Source: Cliona cf. orientalis
Taxonomy: Eukaryota; Porifera; Demospongiae; Clionaida; Clionaidae
NCBI GenBank assembly: GCA_963930775.1
Contig: OZ005690.1
Location: 14,162,411 to 14,226,410 of the forward strand
Reading direction: 5' to 3'
DNA: 64,000 nt
Part shown: positions 10,781 to 21,578 of the stretch, in pieces
Numbering within the stretch: position 1 is the stretch's first letter
Layout of the letters: every line of letters begins with the position of its first letter
The notes under the pieces: model-generated
Database searches by the model: none
Seen by the model: only the letters and a program-made list of their open reading frames with translations
Told to the model about the DNA's origin: nothing
Program-made: the position numbers and the translations under genes

Positions 10781-13340
10781 TTTCATTATCAGGGCTAACT
10801 CATGACTGTCTGGACCTCTCACCTTAGTTTTCATATAAATCCACTCTATTTTGTAGCGCGCAGTGCAGTGGCAAGTTAGTTTGGCGTTATCTCGACAGTT
10901 ACGTAATAGTGGGTGTGTGCGGCGCATTAACGATTAACGATTGGGTGTGTCTGATACGCCATTTTATGATATAATGCGCATGCTTGGAATGTGTTGCCAT
11001 GGTGAAGTCATGTGACAGCGCCTGGCCCACCACCCTACGTAAGGGTCTGGCTCCGCGAGCCTAGGCCAAGCCAAGGTAGCCAGCTACTCGCTAGCGCTAG
11101 CGCGTGCAACGGCGCGCTGGATCGATCATGGATATGAATATGAAGGTACAAAGCTGGAGGAACGGTAAGGCGCTAGGCTTAGGCAGGCTACTCGCTAGCG
11201 CGTATAGCGCTAGTGCTCCGCAGAATCGATCATAGACCATCATACGACTCGAGGAGCGGTAACGTACAGATCATAAAACTATGCCTGGTAGATAGCTGCT
11301 ACCAACAATAAAACTTAGAACTTGGTTTTCTCCCTAAGCGGAAGAGTCTCATCGCGACTTGGGTCACCTAAAGTAGCCTTCTTTGCGGCCTGCTTCATCG
11401 TAATACAAGGCATAGGAATGCAAGTTAATGAGGGGCGTGGCTACGAATTTTGCAAACTTCGGCACCTCCCATCTTATACACAGGACAGAAATTGTGAGCG
11501 AACCATGCAAGATGGCATTGACAAATTACACTAAGTGCATTAAAAAAGAACAGAAACAAGTATAAAAACAATTGAATAAAATTGAAGAATGAAGTAGGGA
11601 TGGCAGGATCAAAAAGTACACAAACAAGAGATATTAAATCGCATCTACTATACATCCCTACGCTTGCTTTTTGAGGGGTGTAAAAATAACCAATAATAAT
11701 GAATCAAAATTGATGAACCCAAACCATTGTGACAACGTAACTAGTGAACAACCTGAGCTGAATGTCTCCCATATCATCGTGACCACACTCAACAAACACG
11801 GCAACATTAACTGTATGAATTGCTATTGCCGCCACTTTGCGATATCGAGCTGAAAAATCGGGCGTCTGGAATCGCTACTAAAATTAACATTAATTTTAGT
11901 TGTATACTAGTACTACCCCATATGTGCATACTTAGCTACACAAACTCACTCATAATTAATGCAATTGCAAACTCGTATACAGACACGCACAAGGGTTGTC
12001 CCGAAGACATCCACATAGCTACACACGTGTCCATTTACACACGCACACATACACAAACTAACTTCAAGTTAGTGGAGTTGGAAAGAGTTGATTCCTCCAC
12101 CTCTGGTGATGGGTCGACTGCTTCTGAACTCAAAGGACCGGCGTCGCTCGCCATCTCCCGCAGCCAAGATCTTAACTGTCAGGATTTACTCAAACCAGCT
12201 TCTACAAAACTCCTTCCATCACCGTCTTCTTGGTTCTGTACTGACATCCATTTTGAGACAAACTTTAATAGTCCAATATGTACCACCTATGAGTCAGTAG
12301 CAATTTAATAAAATTAACGCTGTGTCTACAGTGCCGGTACCGGCACCGCAATTTAAGCGTTATAGTGCCGGTAAGTCCATATAAAATACTGTACTCTTAC
12401 GTAGCCCTAGTCCCCGCCCCCTCCTGCATATGGCAATATAAATTTGTACATAAATTTCCCGGCACTCTAGACACTGCGTAAAACGCTAATGATCAACACC
12501 TTTGACAAATTGTAGTTCAGCAAACACGAACTGTATGCACATTAAAATGATCCAAAGCCCAGCAGTCTCTATGGCCATCGACGTTCTTACTGGGACCACC
12601 AAGCCGAACAAAGAAAGTGATCACCAATAATAGCTACTTATGGAGGCATCTTCACCAGAATAGTATTCTCGGTTGGTGCTTGGGTATATTTTGGCTTAAC
12701 TGTTCGGTAAAACTTATCGACATTTCAACTAGATGCTCTAGTCATCCTCAGGGCAAATCTTCGTATATAGGGGGGCATCCCTCGCAATTATAATTATATA
12801 AATCTGTATGTCCTTCCATGATGCTCTTTTGGGGGAGATAGGTGTCTGAAAAAAGTTGGAATTATGCTAAAAACTAAAGGTATCAGGCTCACTGCACCTG
12901 AAATTCCTTGCTGGTGTGCAAATAGCATCATTCAACGTCGTCTCTACGGTAATGGTCGTTTTATTGAAAGTAAATAATGGTCGATAATGGTCGTTTTATC
13001 ACAAGTACACTACGAGCAAGGTTTTGCTCAAAGCCCTCCTCGACACGTGAATCACGACCAGCCAGAATATGTGGCTAACTTCTATTCAGTAGCTAAGATG
13101 GCGAGCGGTGAGTGTTCTCTATCGTTTTATAGCCTCATCCCCGACTATTAAAAAGCAGGGAGGGCCTGGAAACGAGGCTGCATATAAATTTTTGTAGATC
13201 ATAATAATACTGCTCCTCCTTTTATAGAATCAAATTTGCATATGATATCTCCCCAGGCAGTATGTTTCTGTATTTTAGTTGAGGAGAAGCACATAATAAA
13301 AACCTACATGTAGGGGCTGATCGACCCTGAGCCATGGATT
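10216..13340. other. Gene-poor repeat region before KIF9
   Basis: No coding exon is supported. It holds an AT-rich stretch (10220-10300), a (TTTC)n microsatellite, a GC-richer part with repeated GCTCGCTAGCGC words (11080-11210), and a short element with GTGCCGG/CCGGCAC ends at about 12325-12475. At 12690-12765 there is a copy of one arm of the palindrome found at 44228-44345. An ATG followed by a donor (ATGGCGAGCG|GTGAGT, 13098) could be a first exon but cannot be tied to anything. Confidence 0.45.
10736..10783 (+). repeat. (TTTC)n microsatellite
   Basis: About 11-12 perfect TTTC units followed by a T run. Confidence 0.95.
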
Positions 13341-16300
13341 TATGTAATAATTTCTGCAAATCTCCCTACCTTGAAATCTACAATGAGGTGATCTTTGACC
13401 TCCTCCATGCTCCCCAGTGAAGCCACGCCCACATCGGCCACACCCACCTGTCCCCACGCTGGTGCTGGCGGTAGTGGACTGTGTGTGAGTGAGGATGACA
13501 GGGGTGTGGTCTCCGTCAAGGGACTTTCCCTACGACTGGCGACTAGTGAAGAAGATGCCCTCAATATGCTTTTCGAGGTAAAATTTATCTTCTTTTTTGG
13601 TATCTTGATGTTTATGCAGAGTCAAATTCATACTTGATTTAGAAGGGCTCAGAAGCAAAGTGGGCTAACCCTGTACTAAATGTGTGGAATTGTCTAAAAA
13701 GCTCAAAAATGGACTAAAAACCATATATTATTGTACTCTACCAATTTTCAAAAAATTGAATTACCTAGCTATAGCTCATGAAACCCATGTTTTCAAGTTT
13801 CGTAAGCTAAGTCAACGTTTGTGGGTTAGCCCACTTTGCTTCTGAGCCCTATTATTATTTTCTCCTCTCTCTCTCTCTTTCTCTCTCAAACATGCACACA
13901 CATATTTCCCATTTAGGGTGAGGCTAATCGTATGACTGGGGAGCACTCCCTCAATCAGCACTCGTCCCGTTCTCACTGCATCTTCACGGTGCACGTTGAG
14001 TCGAGGTCGCGAACCCTCTCCTCTCCCAACTACACTCTCTCCAAGCTCAACCTTGTTGACCTGGCCGGATCAGAGAGACTCAGCAAAACTAACGTGAGTC
14101 ACACGGGCATGTGCATGTACAAAAGACTTTCTGTTTTAGAATATTTTTATGGTCTTGTCCCCAGCAAAACTAACATAAGTCATATGAATACCGGCCGTAC
14201 TTAATCTATACAATGCATAGAAAAAAATAATTTCAATTTTAAATGCACGCCTTCCTGGTAAAGGTCGTCAATCACTCCAAGTATAACCGTTATAAGAATT
14301 CGTAAAAATTAATGCTAATTTCCTGTATTTAATTGGCTCATGCATTGTATTCGATTAACTACGCTATATACATGTACATCTTTACAAGGTTATTAAATTT
14401 TAATAACACATCTCTATCCTCATGCAGTCCACAGGCAATGTTCAGCGTGAAGCTCTCTACATCAACAAATCTCTCTCCTTCCTCGAGCAGGTGATACGAG
14501 CCCTCGCCGACAAGGGGCGTGGCCACGTCCCCTATCGACAGTCCAAGCTGACCCACGTCCTCAAGGACTCTCTCGGGGGGAACTGTAGCACAATGCTCAT
14601 CGCGAATATCTGGGCAGAGAGGGGACAGATTCTAGAAATGGTATAAATGTGGTTGGCATTTCAGGCAATACCTTAAGGATATAATATTACCGTATAGCCA
14701 GGAAAATTAGACGGAGAATTAAATTTGGCAGTTTGGCGGTCTATATTACAACTGCCAAATTAAAATCCGCCAAAATTTCCTACTGACATAATATATATAC
14801 GTATGGCGATTCCGTACCGAACCGCCAAATTTAAATCTGCTAATATTCTTGGAATTTGCGATTTTGGGCTCAACCGCCAAATTTAATTCCCGCCAATATT
14901 TCCAGCTATACGGTATACTTTTGTTGGCAGATACTAAATTTTAGTGAAATTAGCGATTAATTTTGTCCAATTTCGCTAAAATTTGTACCCACAAATTTAA
15001 TAATCGTAGCCCTGATGCAAGTACTTGTAACAACTATAATATTAAGGTATTGTATGGTATTGTAAAGTATTGAATCTGATTGGTCAATTGGAGGTTCACT
15101 ATAATATTGTATTTTTGCTCGGGATGCTACAGCCTCGGACCTCTGAGTGACCTATCAGATCACAGTATTTGTTACAACTATTGTTTAATGGAGGTATTAT
15201 AGGTATTGTAGGTATTGTAAGTATTGTAAGGTATTGTAGGTCAGGAATCTGATTGGTCAGTTGGAGGTCCACTATTTCACTTCGCTTTGCTTGGAATGCT
15301 ACAGCCTCGAACCTCTGGGTGACCAATCAGATCACAGTATTTGTATTTTAATGGAGGTATTGTAAGATATTGTATATAGGTATTATAGGTATTGTAAGGT
15401 ATTGTAGGTCAGGAATCTGATTGGGTTTGGAATGCTACAGTCTCGGGCCTCTGAGTGACCAATCAGATCACAGTATTTGTTGTAACTATTTTCTAATGGA
15501 GGTACATGTACATTGTCCATTGTAGGATCTAGGAGCTTGTAAGTTTTTGATGTATGATGCTATTAGCTGTTTTGTAGGTCTATAATATTATTATGTGTTA
15601 AAATTGACTTTTTAATTGTTTTGATTTCAGATCTCAACTCTTCGTTTTGCTACTAGAATGATGAATGTCTCCAGTGACCCTGTCCAGAACATTCACCACG
15701 ACTCTGCCGTGAGTTAAAATCCACATATATGTACATGTACATGTGCATGTGCAATGTTTCAGAGGTAGTTTTAATTATTTTGCAGCCAATTGGGAGTGTC
15801 CTAATTGCATGGGATCCAGCCCTCCTTGGGTAGTGATCAAATTCAAATGATTATGTAGATGTATATACAGTGGAACCCCTCTACTCCAGACACCCTTGAT
15901 CATTTCAGGAGTAGTCTTGTATGCTTCTCTGTGCAGCTGGGACTAAATAGTATGCACTGACTAAAAATGCTTTATTCCGTCACATTCCAGCAACTAGTGT
16001 GTCAGTATGAGGAACAGATCAAGGCACTGAAGCTAGAGCTATCGATGCACGACACAGTTGCCCAGCGAGGGACCGTCAGCTACGATCCCCTCGGAGATGA
16101 GGAGAAGGAGGAGATTGCCAAACAGGTCAACATGTTCATAGATGGAGTCATACCCGACATACAGGTGATAATAATTATTGACATGAATTTTCTTAATTAG
16201 AGTACCATATAGCCGGAAAATTTGGTGGTTTGGTGGTCTATATTACAACCGCCAAATTTAAATCCACCAATATTCTTCCAATAGAGATTTTGGGCTCAAC

Positions 16301-19300
16301 CGCCAAATTTAATTCCCACCAACATTTCTGGCTATACGGTATTACATTTTTTGCAAATTTTACTTCAGTTGACATTCATGGGGCTAGTTAAGATTTTAAT
16401 GTCACGGTATAAAATACGCCATCAAAATTAATAATTATTATCTTCTATATTATTAATTTTGTTGTGATCCATAGTCTTCTTTATTTTCAGGTTGTCAACA
16501 TGCGTCAGATTAAGCAAATACTAGAGCAGTTTAAAACTATCGTGAAGTAAGTTTTTTATGCAGCATGAAATCTCATTATTACATGTATACTTATAATAGA
16601 CAGTTGAGAGAAACTACGCAGCAAACAAGTGGGGGCGTTCCCTCCGAGATTCCGCCCACCACCCAGCCCCAGGAGACCGTGGGGAAGAGTGGACACCCCT
16701 CACCCGCCGCCAAGGGAAGGGGCAAAGTTCAAAGTGGAAAGGTGAGGCAATAATTGCATTTTAGCAGGAAAACAATCATCAGAATGTAAAATTTGTTGTA
16801 ATTAATAATAATAATATTCTGCAGTCTGCCTTGGCCCCGCCCCCAGTGGTCCAGGCCCCTCCCACTGCTGAGTCAGCAGTTGAGCCAGAGCTGGTTGGAG
16901 ATCATGATGGAGTTGGACTAGCAGTTGGAATTGTGAGTAATTGCATGCATATAATAATGTACATGTACATGTACACCTGAACACTGCCATGGCCTAATGG
17001 AGATAGACATATATAGCCTCGTCCCCAGGCCCTCCCAGTTTTTAATGTTGCACGCAAAAAACGGGAGGGCCTGGTACGCGAAGTCACGTGCACGTGTCAT
17101 GATGATCGATCGTGACGTGGAATGACGCGAACGAAAAGTAGGTCGATCGAGGTCAACAAAACCGGGCCGTTTCTATGCTATCCATGCCTTCTATCAACTA
17201 CAAACATATAGATTGAGCCGACGAAGGATCACCTTTTACTCGTATGACAGCGATATCTCTATGTCTCTTATCATTTGCTAGCTGTAGCGCTCATAAGTCC
17301 AGTGACCTTCGACCCGCGAGGTGTTATGGACCTTCTCTCACCTTCTCTCTCCATCACGTGACTTCGCGTACCAGGCCCTCCCCCTTTTCTGCGTGTAACA
17401 TTGAAAACGTGGGAGTAGCCTGGGGACGAGGCTAAGACATATATGCATACATGTGCAAAAAAATGAAAAATAGTCATACATGTACACATATAACTTTGGT
17501 TTAGTGCATGAACAATATTATGTCATGGACCTGAATACTGACCTATAGTTAATGGAGATAGATGTACATGTACAAAATTATGTAGTAGCTAGTAACAATA
17601 CTGACTGGATATTCTGTTAATTTCCCTGAATGAGTAATTATGGTCATATATGCATGCTGCCCGTGTCCATGAGCCACTTAGGTGGGTAGGGAGAGTTTCC
17701 ATGGAACAAAAGAGCTTTTCAACCTACCACCCCTAGTTCTCAAGGCTAGGCACCTATGTGGCTCTGCCTTTTGCTTAAATTAGGTTTGCCTGAGCAGGCA
17801 GTGAGATGGTTTCCCTTTAGGTTTGGATTGGTAGTAGAAGATAAACCTACTGAATTTTCATGGATATTAAATATTTAGTAGGTTTGTTCTACCACCTAAG
17901 GCTGGGGCAACCATCCCATTGCCTGCTCAGGCAAACCTTATCCTAGCAAATTTAAGGCAGAGCCACTTCTGTGTATTACACTAACTTCAGCACATTTATA
18001 CAACTTTCTTAATTAATCCTATCGTACAAAAGCTTGAGTATTGAAACACTAACTACTGTACTTACAAACTTCATTTTTTTATTCAATTTTGGGTCAATTT
18101 TCTTAATAATTGCAGGCTCCCTCCTCACTGAAGCACCAGGCCTCTCCAGTAGCAGCGACTAAGAAGACCAAGACCGTCATGAGGCAGAGAGAGAGCAAAA
18201 TCAAACCCAGCGATGTCCCGACAAGCGACGAGAGAGAGGGAGGAGAGAGGGGAGAGGGAGAGGAGGGAGATGGAGATGGTAGTGGTGGGAGGGGCGGGCC
18301 ACGCCCATCGACCCCGCCCCCTAAGGAGGAGGCTTTTGAGCAGTTCAAGAAGGAGAGGGGAAGCGAAATTAATAAAATTTTACTCAGCAATAAAGGTCAG
18401 TGGGTACAAATCTATACATGGTTACCTGATATTGGGGTGCATGAGATGCATGGTCGAATGCACCCCAATTACTGTCAGATAACTATTTTGTTGGTAGTTG
18501 ACCTCTGTTCATCGTTGGCCTACTTTATGATGATCCAACCCCTTCCCATAGCCAGTGCACCCCAATTACTGTCAGATAACTATTTTGTTGGTAGTTGACC
18601 TCTGTTCATCGTTGGCCTACTTTATGATGATCCAACCCCTTCCCATAGCCAGTAAATTGCCTATAAAAAAACTTTGGTTGCTAGACAACTACCAACAATT
18701 GTACATGTACATGTACCTGACCTAAGAAATTGATTTGCTATTCATTATACGATCTTATAGTCTTGCATACATCATGGTTTCATAAGCGGCTTGTCTAATG
18801 ATCATACCATTGGCATTATCTATCCATCTCTATATAGAAATATTGCATAAGAAAAAGAGAGAAGCTATTCAGTTATCATCCTCAATCAATGACATCAAGA
18901 AGAAAATCGATGAGGTACTTTGTGAATATGTGCATACATGAAAATATTACGTTGATTATTGACTACCATACACTGTAGATTCGTGGCTACCTTGAGTCAC
19001 GTCGTGGCCAGCATAACGAGCAGGGGGGTCCCCTCCCCACCACTGAGGGAGGAGAGCTCATCATGGAGGAGAGGGAATATCAGGCTATCACTCAACTGAA
19101 GCAGGTAGAGGGCACCATAACTCTCTTTCTCTCTCTCTCTCTCTGTTTCTCTCTTTCTCTCTCCTATCTAATAATGAGAACTATGCTACACTTGTGATCA
19201 ATTTTAGTATCCTAGCCTATATACCCTCCCTATGAATCAGAATTACCGTACAGCTGGAAATATTGGTGGGAATTAAATTTGGCAGTTGAGCCCAAAATCG

Positions 19301-20637
19301 CTATTACAAGAATATTGGCAGTTCGGTACGGGATCAACATACATATGCGAGTAGGAATTTTGGCGGATTTAATTTGGCAGTTGTAATACAGACCTCCAAA
19401 CCGTCAAATTTTCTGGCTACATGTATACGGTGCTACACTAGCTATAATCATTTCTCATTAATAACAACCCTCCCTCCCTCCCCCCTCTGCTACATGTATC
19501 TAATGATGAAGCTATGATTATGCTACCCTTGTGATCAATTTTTTATTCCTCTTAGCTGAAGACCCAGTACCGCAGCCTGTACTCCAGCCTTCAGTCGAGC
19601 CAGTCTGAGGTTCAGTACTGCAGACAGTATGTTGATGAGACCAGACACAGGCTACTCACTGAGTTTGACCGATGGTACAAGGACTCTTTCATTGGAGACT
19701 TGGACATTGGATCACTACCGGGAAGCAAAAAGGTACAACTAGTAGGCACCTAGAAATTTCATGTACATGTACATGTACATGTATGTGTAAAATTACTATT
19801 TTTTTACCAGCCTGTGAATGTGTTTATATAGCCTATACTACTCAGTACCTGCCCCTATTTCTCAGGCACTGTTCACATGTAGGCGTGCATTTTCCATGTT
19901 TTGTGTTATGAAATCAGCCTGAGCAGGCAGTGGGATATATAGCCTCCCCCCACCACATCCCCAGATTTGATAGTTAACTAAGAAACCTCTCTCAGTTTCA
20001 TATCGGTGGTAAAATTTGGCTATTCAGTACAGTGTATAATCATTGGCAAATTTAAATTTTGCAGTTATAAAGTACCCTATCTATCCTTCTTTCACATTAG
20101 AACTCCATAGAGTATGAGCATGAGAGGTTTGATCGCCTCCAGGCCAGTCTACTGAATCAAGACCCAGCAACAACAGCCTTCTACAACGCAAAGCTCAGGA
20201 CAGAGAGAAGGGTATGTACATGTACATGTGTACTAATAGGAGCTTGAGTCTATGCATGCACATGACAGTCACCTTGGTCCCAATTGTATCACCGTAATTA
20301 TAGAATAGATAAGGCCAGCCCTCAATAATAATGGCAATCCCAAAATTTAATAGCTGCTATAGAGGGGTACCACTATTAGGACATCTATAGTGCTCAAGTA
20401 GAGTTCAGCTGCTATAATTATGGCAGACAGTTAAAGACCCCCAAAAACAAAAATAGGTTAAGCCATAGTGTACATGACATTGTATAATAATATTATGTAT
20501 GCAAGTGTGTTTGTGTTTGTGTGTAGTTGTGATAACTATTGTTGTATGTATTTCAGGCCTATGAACAGCCCATGAAGAAGATACCAGGTCATGCCAGTGT
20601 CAGAAACCAACCCCCTGGACTAACGACTGTTAATTAA
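13341..20637 (+). CDS. KIF9: KIF9-like kinesin, 5'-truncated motor and one frameshift
   Basis: KIF9 is a microtubule motor linked to motile cilia. Exons: about 13341-13577, 13917-14093, 14428-14640, 15631-15708, 15991-16164, 16491-16546, 16600-16741, 16825-16932, 18116-18395, 18838-18914, 18979-19104, 19556-19732, 20101-20211 and 20557-20637. From exon 2 on all phases fit. Motor motifs: [24 protein letters not shown] (switch I region), [10 protein letters not shown] (switch II region), [28 protein letters not shown] and STLRFATRM. The C-terminal part ([18 protein letters not shown]) is typical of KIF9. Two problems: no exon with the P-loop or earlier motor strands lies upstream, and in exon 1 the frame of DLL must shift by one base at about 13404 to enter SMLPSEATP; otherwise a stop follows at once. 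There is also no AG acceptor right before the YLEIYNE block. The copy is therefore a pseudogene with intact 3' exons, a gene with unseen upstream exons and an assembly error, or an allele. Introns hold several MITEs. Confidence 0.8.
13862..13889 (+). repeat. (TC)n tract in KIF9 intron
   Basis: A CT-rich run just before the acceptor of the second KIF9 exon; it probably serves as the polypyrimidine tract. Confidence 0.7.
14221..14375. mobile_element. Decayed MITE related to 26013-26182
   Basis: AAAAAAATAATT, TTTTAAAT and CTGGTAAAGGTCGTCA occur in the same order and spacing as in the element at 26013-26182. The termini have eroded. It lies in a KIF9 intron. Confidence 0.5.
14690..14913. mobile_element. 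MITE, CCGTATAGCC family, copy 1
   Basis: 224 bp, nearly palindromic. It begins CCGTATAGCCAGGAAAAT, ends with the inverse GCTATACGG, and has TA on both sides. The interior is made of GGCGGTT / AACCGCC and AAATTTGGC / GCCAAATTT words. Four relatives lie in the window (16205, 19246, 57403, 63167). A TA target plus terminal inverted repeats points to a Tc1/mariner-type non-autonomous element. Confidence 0.85.
15015..15500 (+). repeat. Degenerate tandem repeats in KIF9 intron
   Basis: Three to four imperfect copies of a module: AATCTGATTGG, GGAATGCTACAGCCTCG, CCTCTGAGTGACC, AATCAGATCACAGTATTTG, then a string of GGTATTGTA units. Related words occur at 40987-41060 and 43885-43935. Confidence 0.7.
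16205..16339. mobile_element. MITE, CCGTATAGCC family, copy 2 (internally deleted)
   Basis: 135 bp; starts CCATATAGCCGGAAAATT, ends GGCTATACGG, with TA flanks. The middle of the 200-bp family is missing. In a KIF9 intron. Confidence 0.8.
17016..17432. mobile_element. Terminal-inverted-repeat element, AGCCTCGTCCCC family
   Basis: Left end AGCCTCGTCCCCAGGCCCTC; right end GTAGCCTGGGGACGAGGCT. Subterminal GGGAGGGCCTGGTACGCGAAG and CTTCGCGTACCAGGCCCTCC are inverse to one another. Shorter related pieces occur at 13133-13182 and 31226-31290. In a KIF9 intron. Confidence 0.75.
17695..17965. repeat. Inverted repeat in KIF9 intron
   Basis: GTTTGCCTGAGCAGGCAGTGAGATGG at about 17785 is inverse to CCATCCCATTGCCTGCTCAGGCAAAC at about 17910, and AGGCAGAGCCAC is inverse to GTGGCTCTGCCT. 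The AAGGTTTGCCTGAGCAGG core also occurs at 19915 (CCTGAGCAGGCAGTGGG). A foldback-like element. Confidence 0.65.
18434..18660. repeat. Hairpin plus direct tandem duplication
   Basis: The hairpin ATTGGGGTGCATGAGATGC ... GAATGCACCCCAAT is followed by about 96 bp (from CACCCCAATTACTGTCAGAT to CCTTCCCATAGCCAGT) present twice in direct orientation (about 18461-18556 and 18557-18652). A related hairpin and tail lie at 38878-39040. Confidence 0.8.
19246..19430. mobile_element. MITE, CCGTATAGCC family, copy 3
   Basis: 185 bp; starts CCGTACAGCTGGAAATAT, ends TTTTCTGGCTACATGTATACGG. Left TA is present; right flank is TG. In a KIF9 intron. Confidence 0.75.
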
Positions 20638-20928
20638 TCAAGACAAAGTTTCAATAGTAGCTGTTAAAGATGATAACATTGCCTTCATTTCTTTTGCTCA
20701 GTTCCTACCATTATACCTTAGATTGGGAAAGTTTCATCGTTGAAAGATTTTTGTCAATCTTTCCCGATTATAATAGTGTATGCTTATAAAAATGAAGGTA
20801 GGTAGATCCCACCACTTTGTCTCCCACGGCACACCAAATAAACGATTGGTGTGATAGGGGAGATAAAAATGATGGACACTACCCACCTAAGCTTTTACAG
20901 TGATATAGTAATTATTAAAGCTGTGGCT

Positions 20929-20959
<31 letters not shown>

Positions 20960-21361
20960 GTGTACCTGACTTGAGCTCGGTATAATATCTGCATGCTAGC
21001 CTGGCCTGTTGTGATAACTATCATAAACCTCAGTTTGAAGAACAGAATTCTAGGCAAAGATTCATAGGGCTGAGGTAACGTATCTGCAGAGAAATGCACG
21101 CATAACAAAAATTAAGGCGTGGGTCAGCCAGAATGGAATAGAATCAGTGGTCCAGGATATAGCTTACATAGCTATAGTTTATTATTTTAACTCTAAGATA
21201 ATTATGGTATCTCCCCCAGTACAGCCATTATAAATATAAAAATATTATTATACCGTGTCATGTGATGGGTAATATAATGTATTTAATAATAATAATTATT
21301 ATTATGCTGATGTAACAACCCGATCATACCACTGCATATTTGTGGGTGCATCTGTTAAATT
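20638..21361. other. KIF9-tyrosinase 2 intergenic region
   Basis: The KIF9 3' flank (20640-20720) is duplicated at 27450-27550. From about 20960 the sequence resembles the flanks of tyrosinase 1 (5430-5600) and of receptor C (48880-48965), for example GGGCTGAGGTA and CCTGTTGTGATA. No gene is seen. Confidence 0.6.
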
Positions 21362-21420
21362 TATATAAACGGAGAAAACCCTCCAAAGTTGCATTATTAG
21401 CTACTGGCATTCTTACGCAC
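21362..21420 (+). promoter_or_regulatory. Conserved core promoter of tyrosinase 2 (putative)
   Basis: TATATAA at 21362, then CCCTCCAAAGTTGCATTATTA and CTGGCATTC, the same series as before tyrosinase 1. A 5' exon ending GTGATGAAG|GTGAGT at about 21484 and an acceptor before the ATG indicate a 5'-UTR intron. Confidence 0.5.
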
Positions 21421-21578
21421 AGCTATACATTCCTAGCTACGTACCAATTCAGCAATAATTGTTACAGTACGTGAAGTGATGAAGGTGAGTTAGTTTTTTT
21501 TTGTTTTTTTTTTTTTGCATCACTAATAGTTACTGTAATAAATTTAATATCACTGTATTATTAATAATATCACTGCAG

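Noticed and set aside
13098..13108. ATGGCGAGCG|GTGAGT as first exon of KIF9
   Set aside because: Cannot be joined in frame to the YLEIYNE exon, and the P-loop exon between them is missing.
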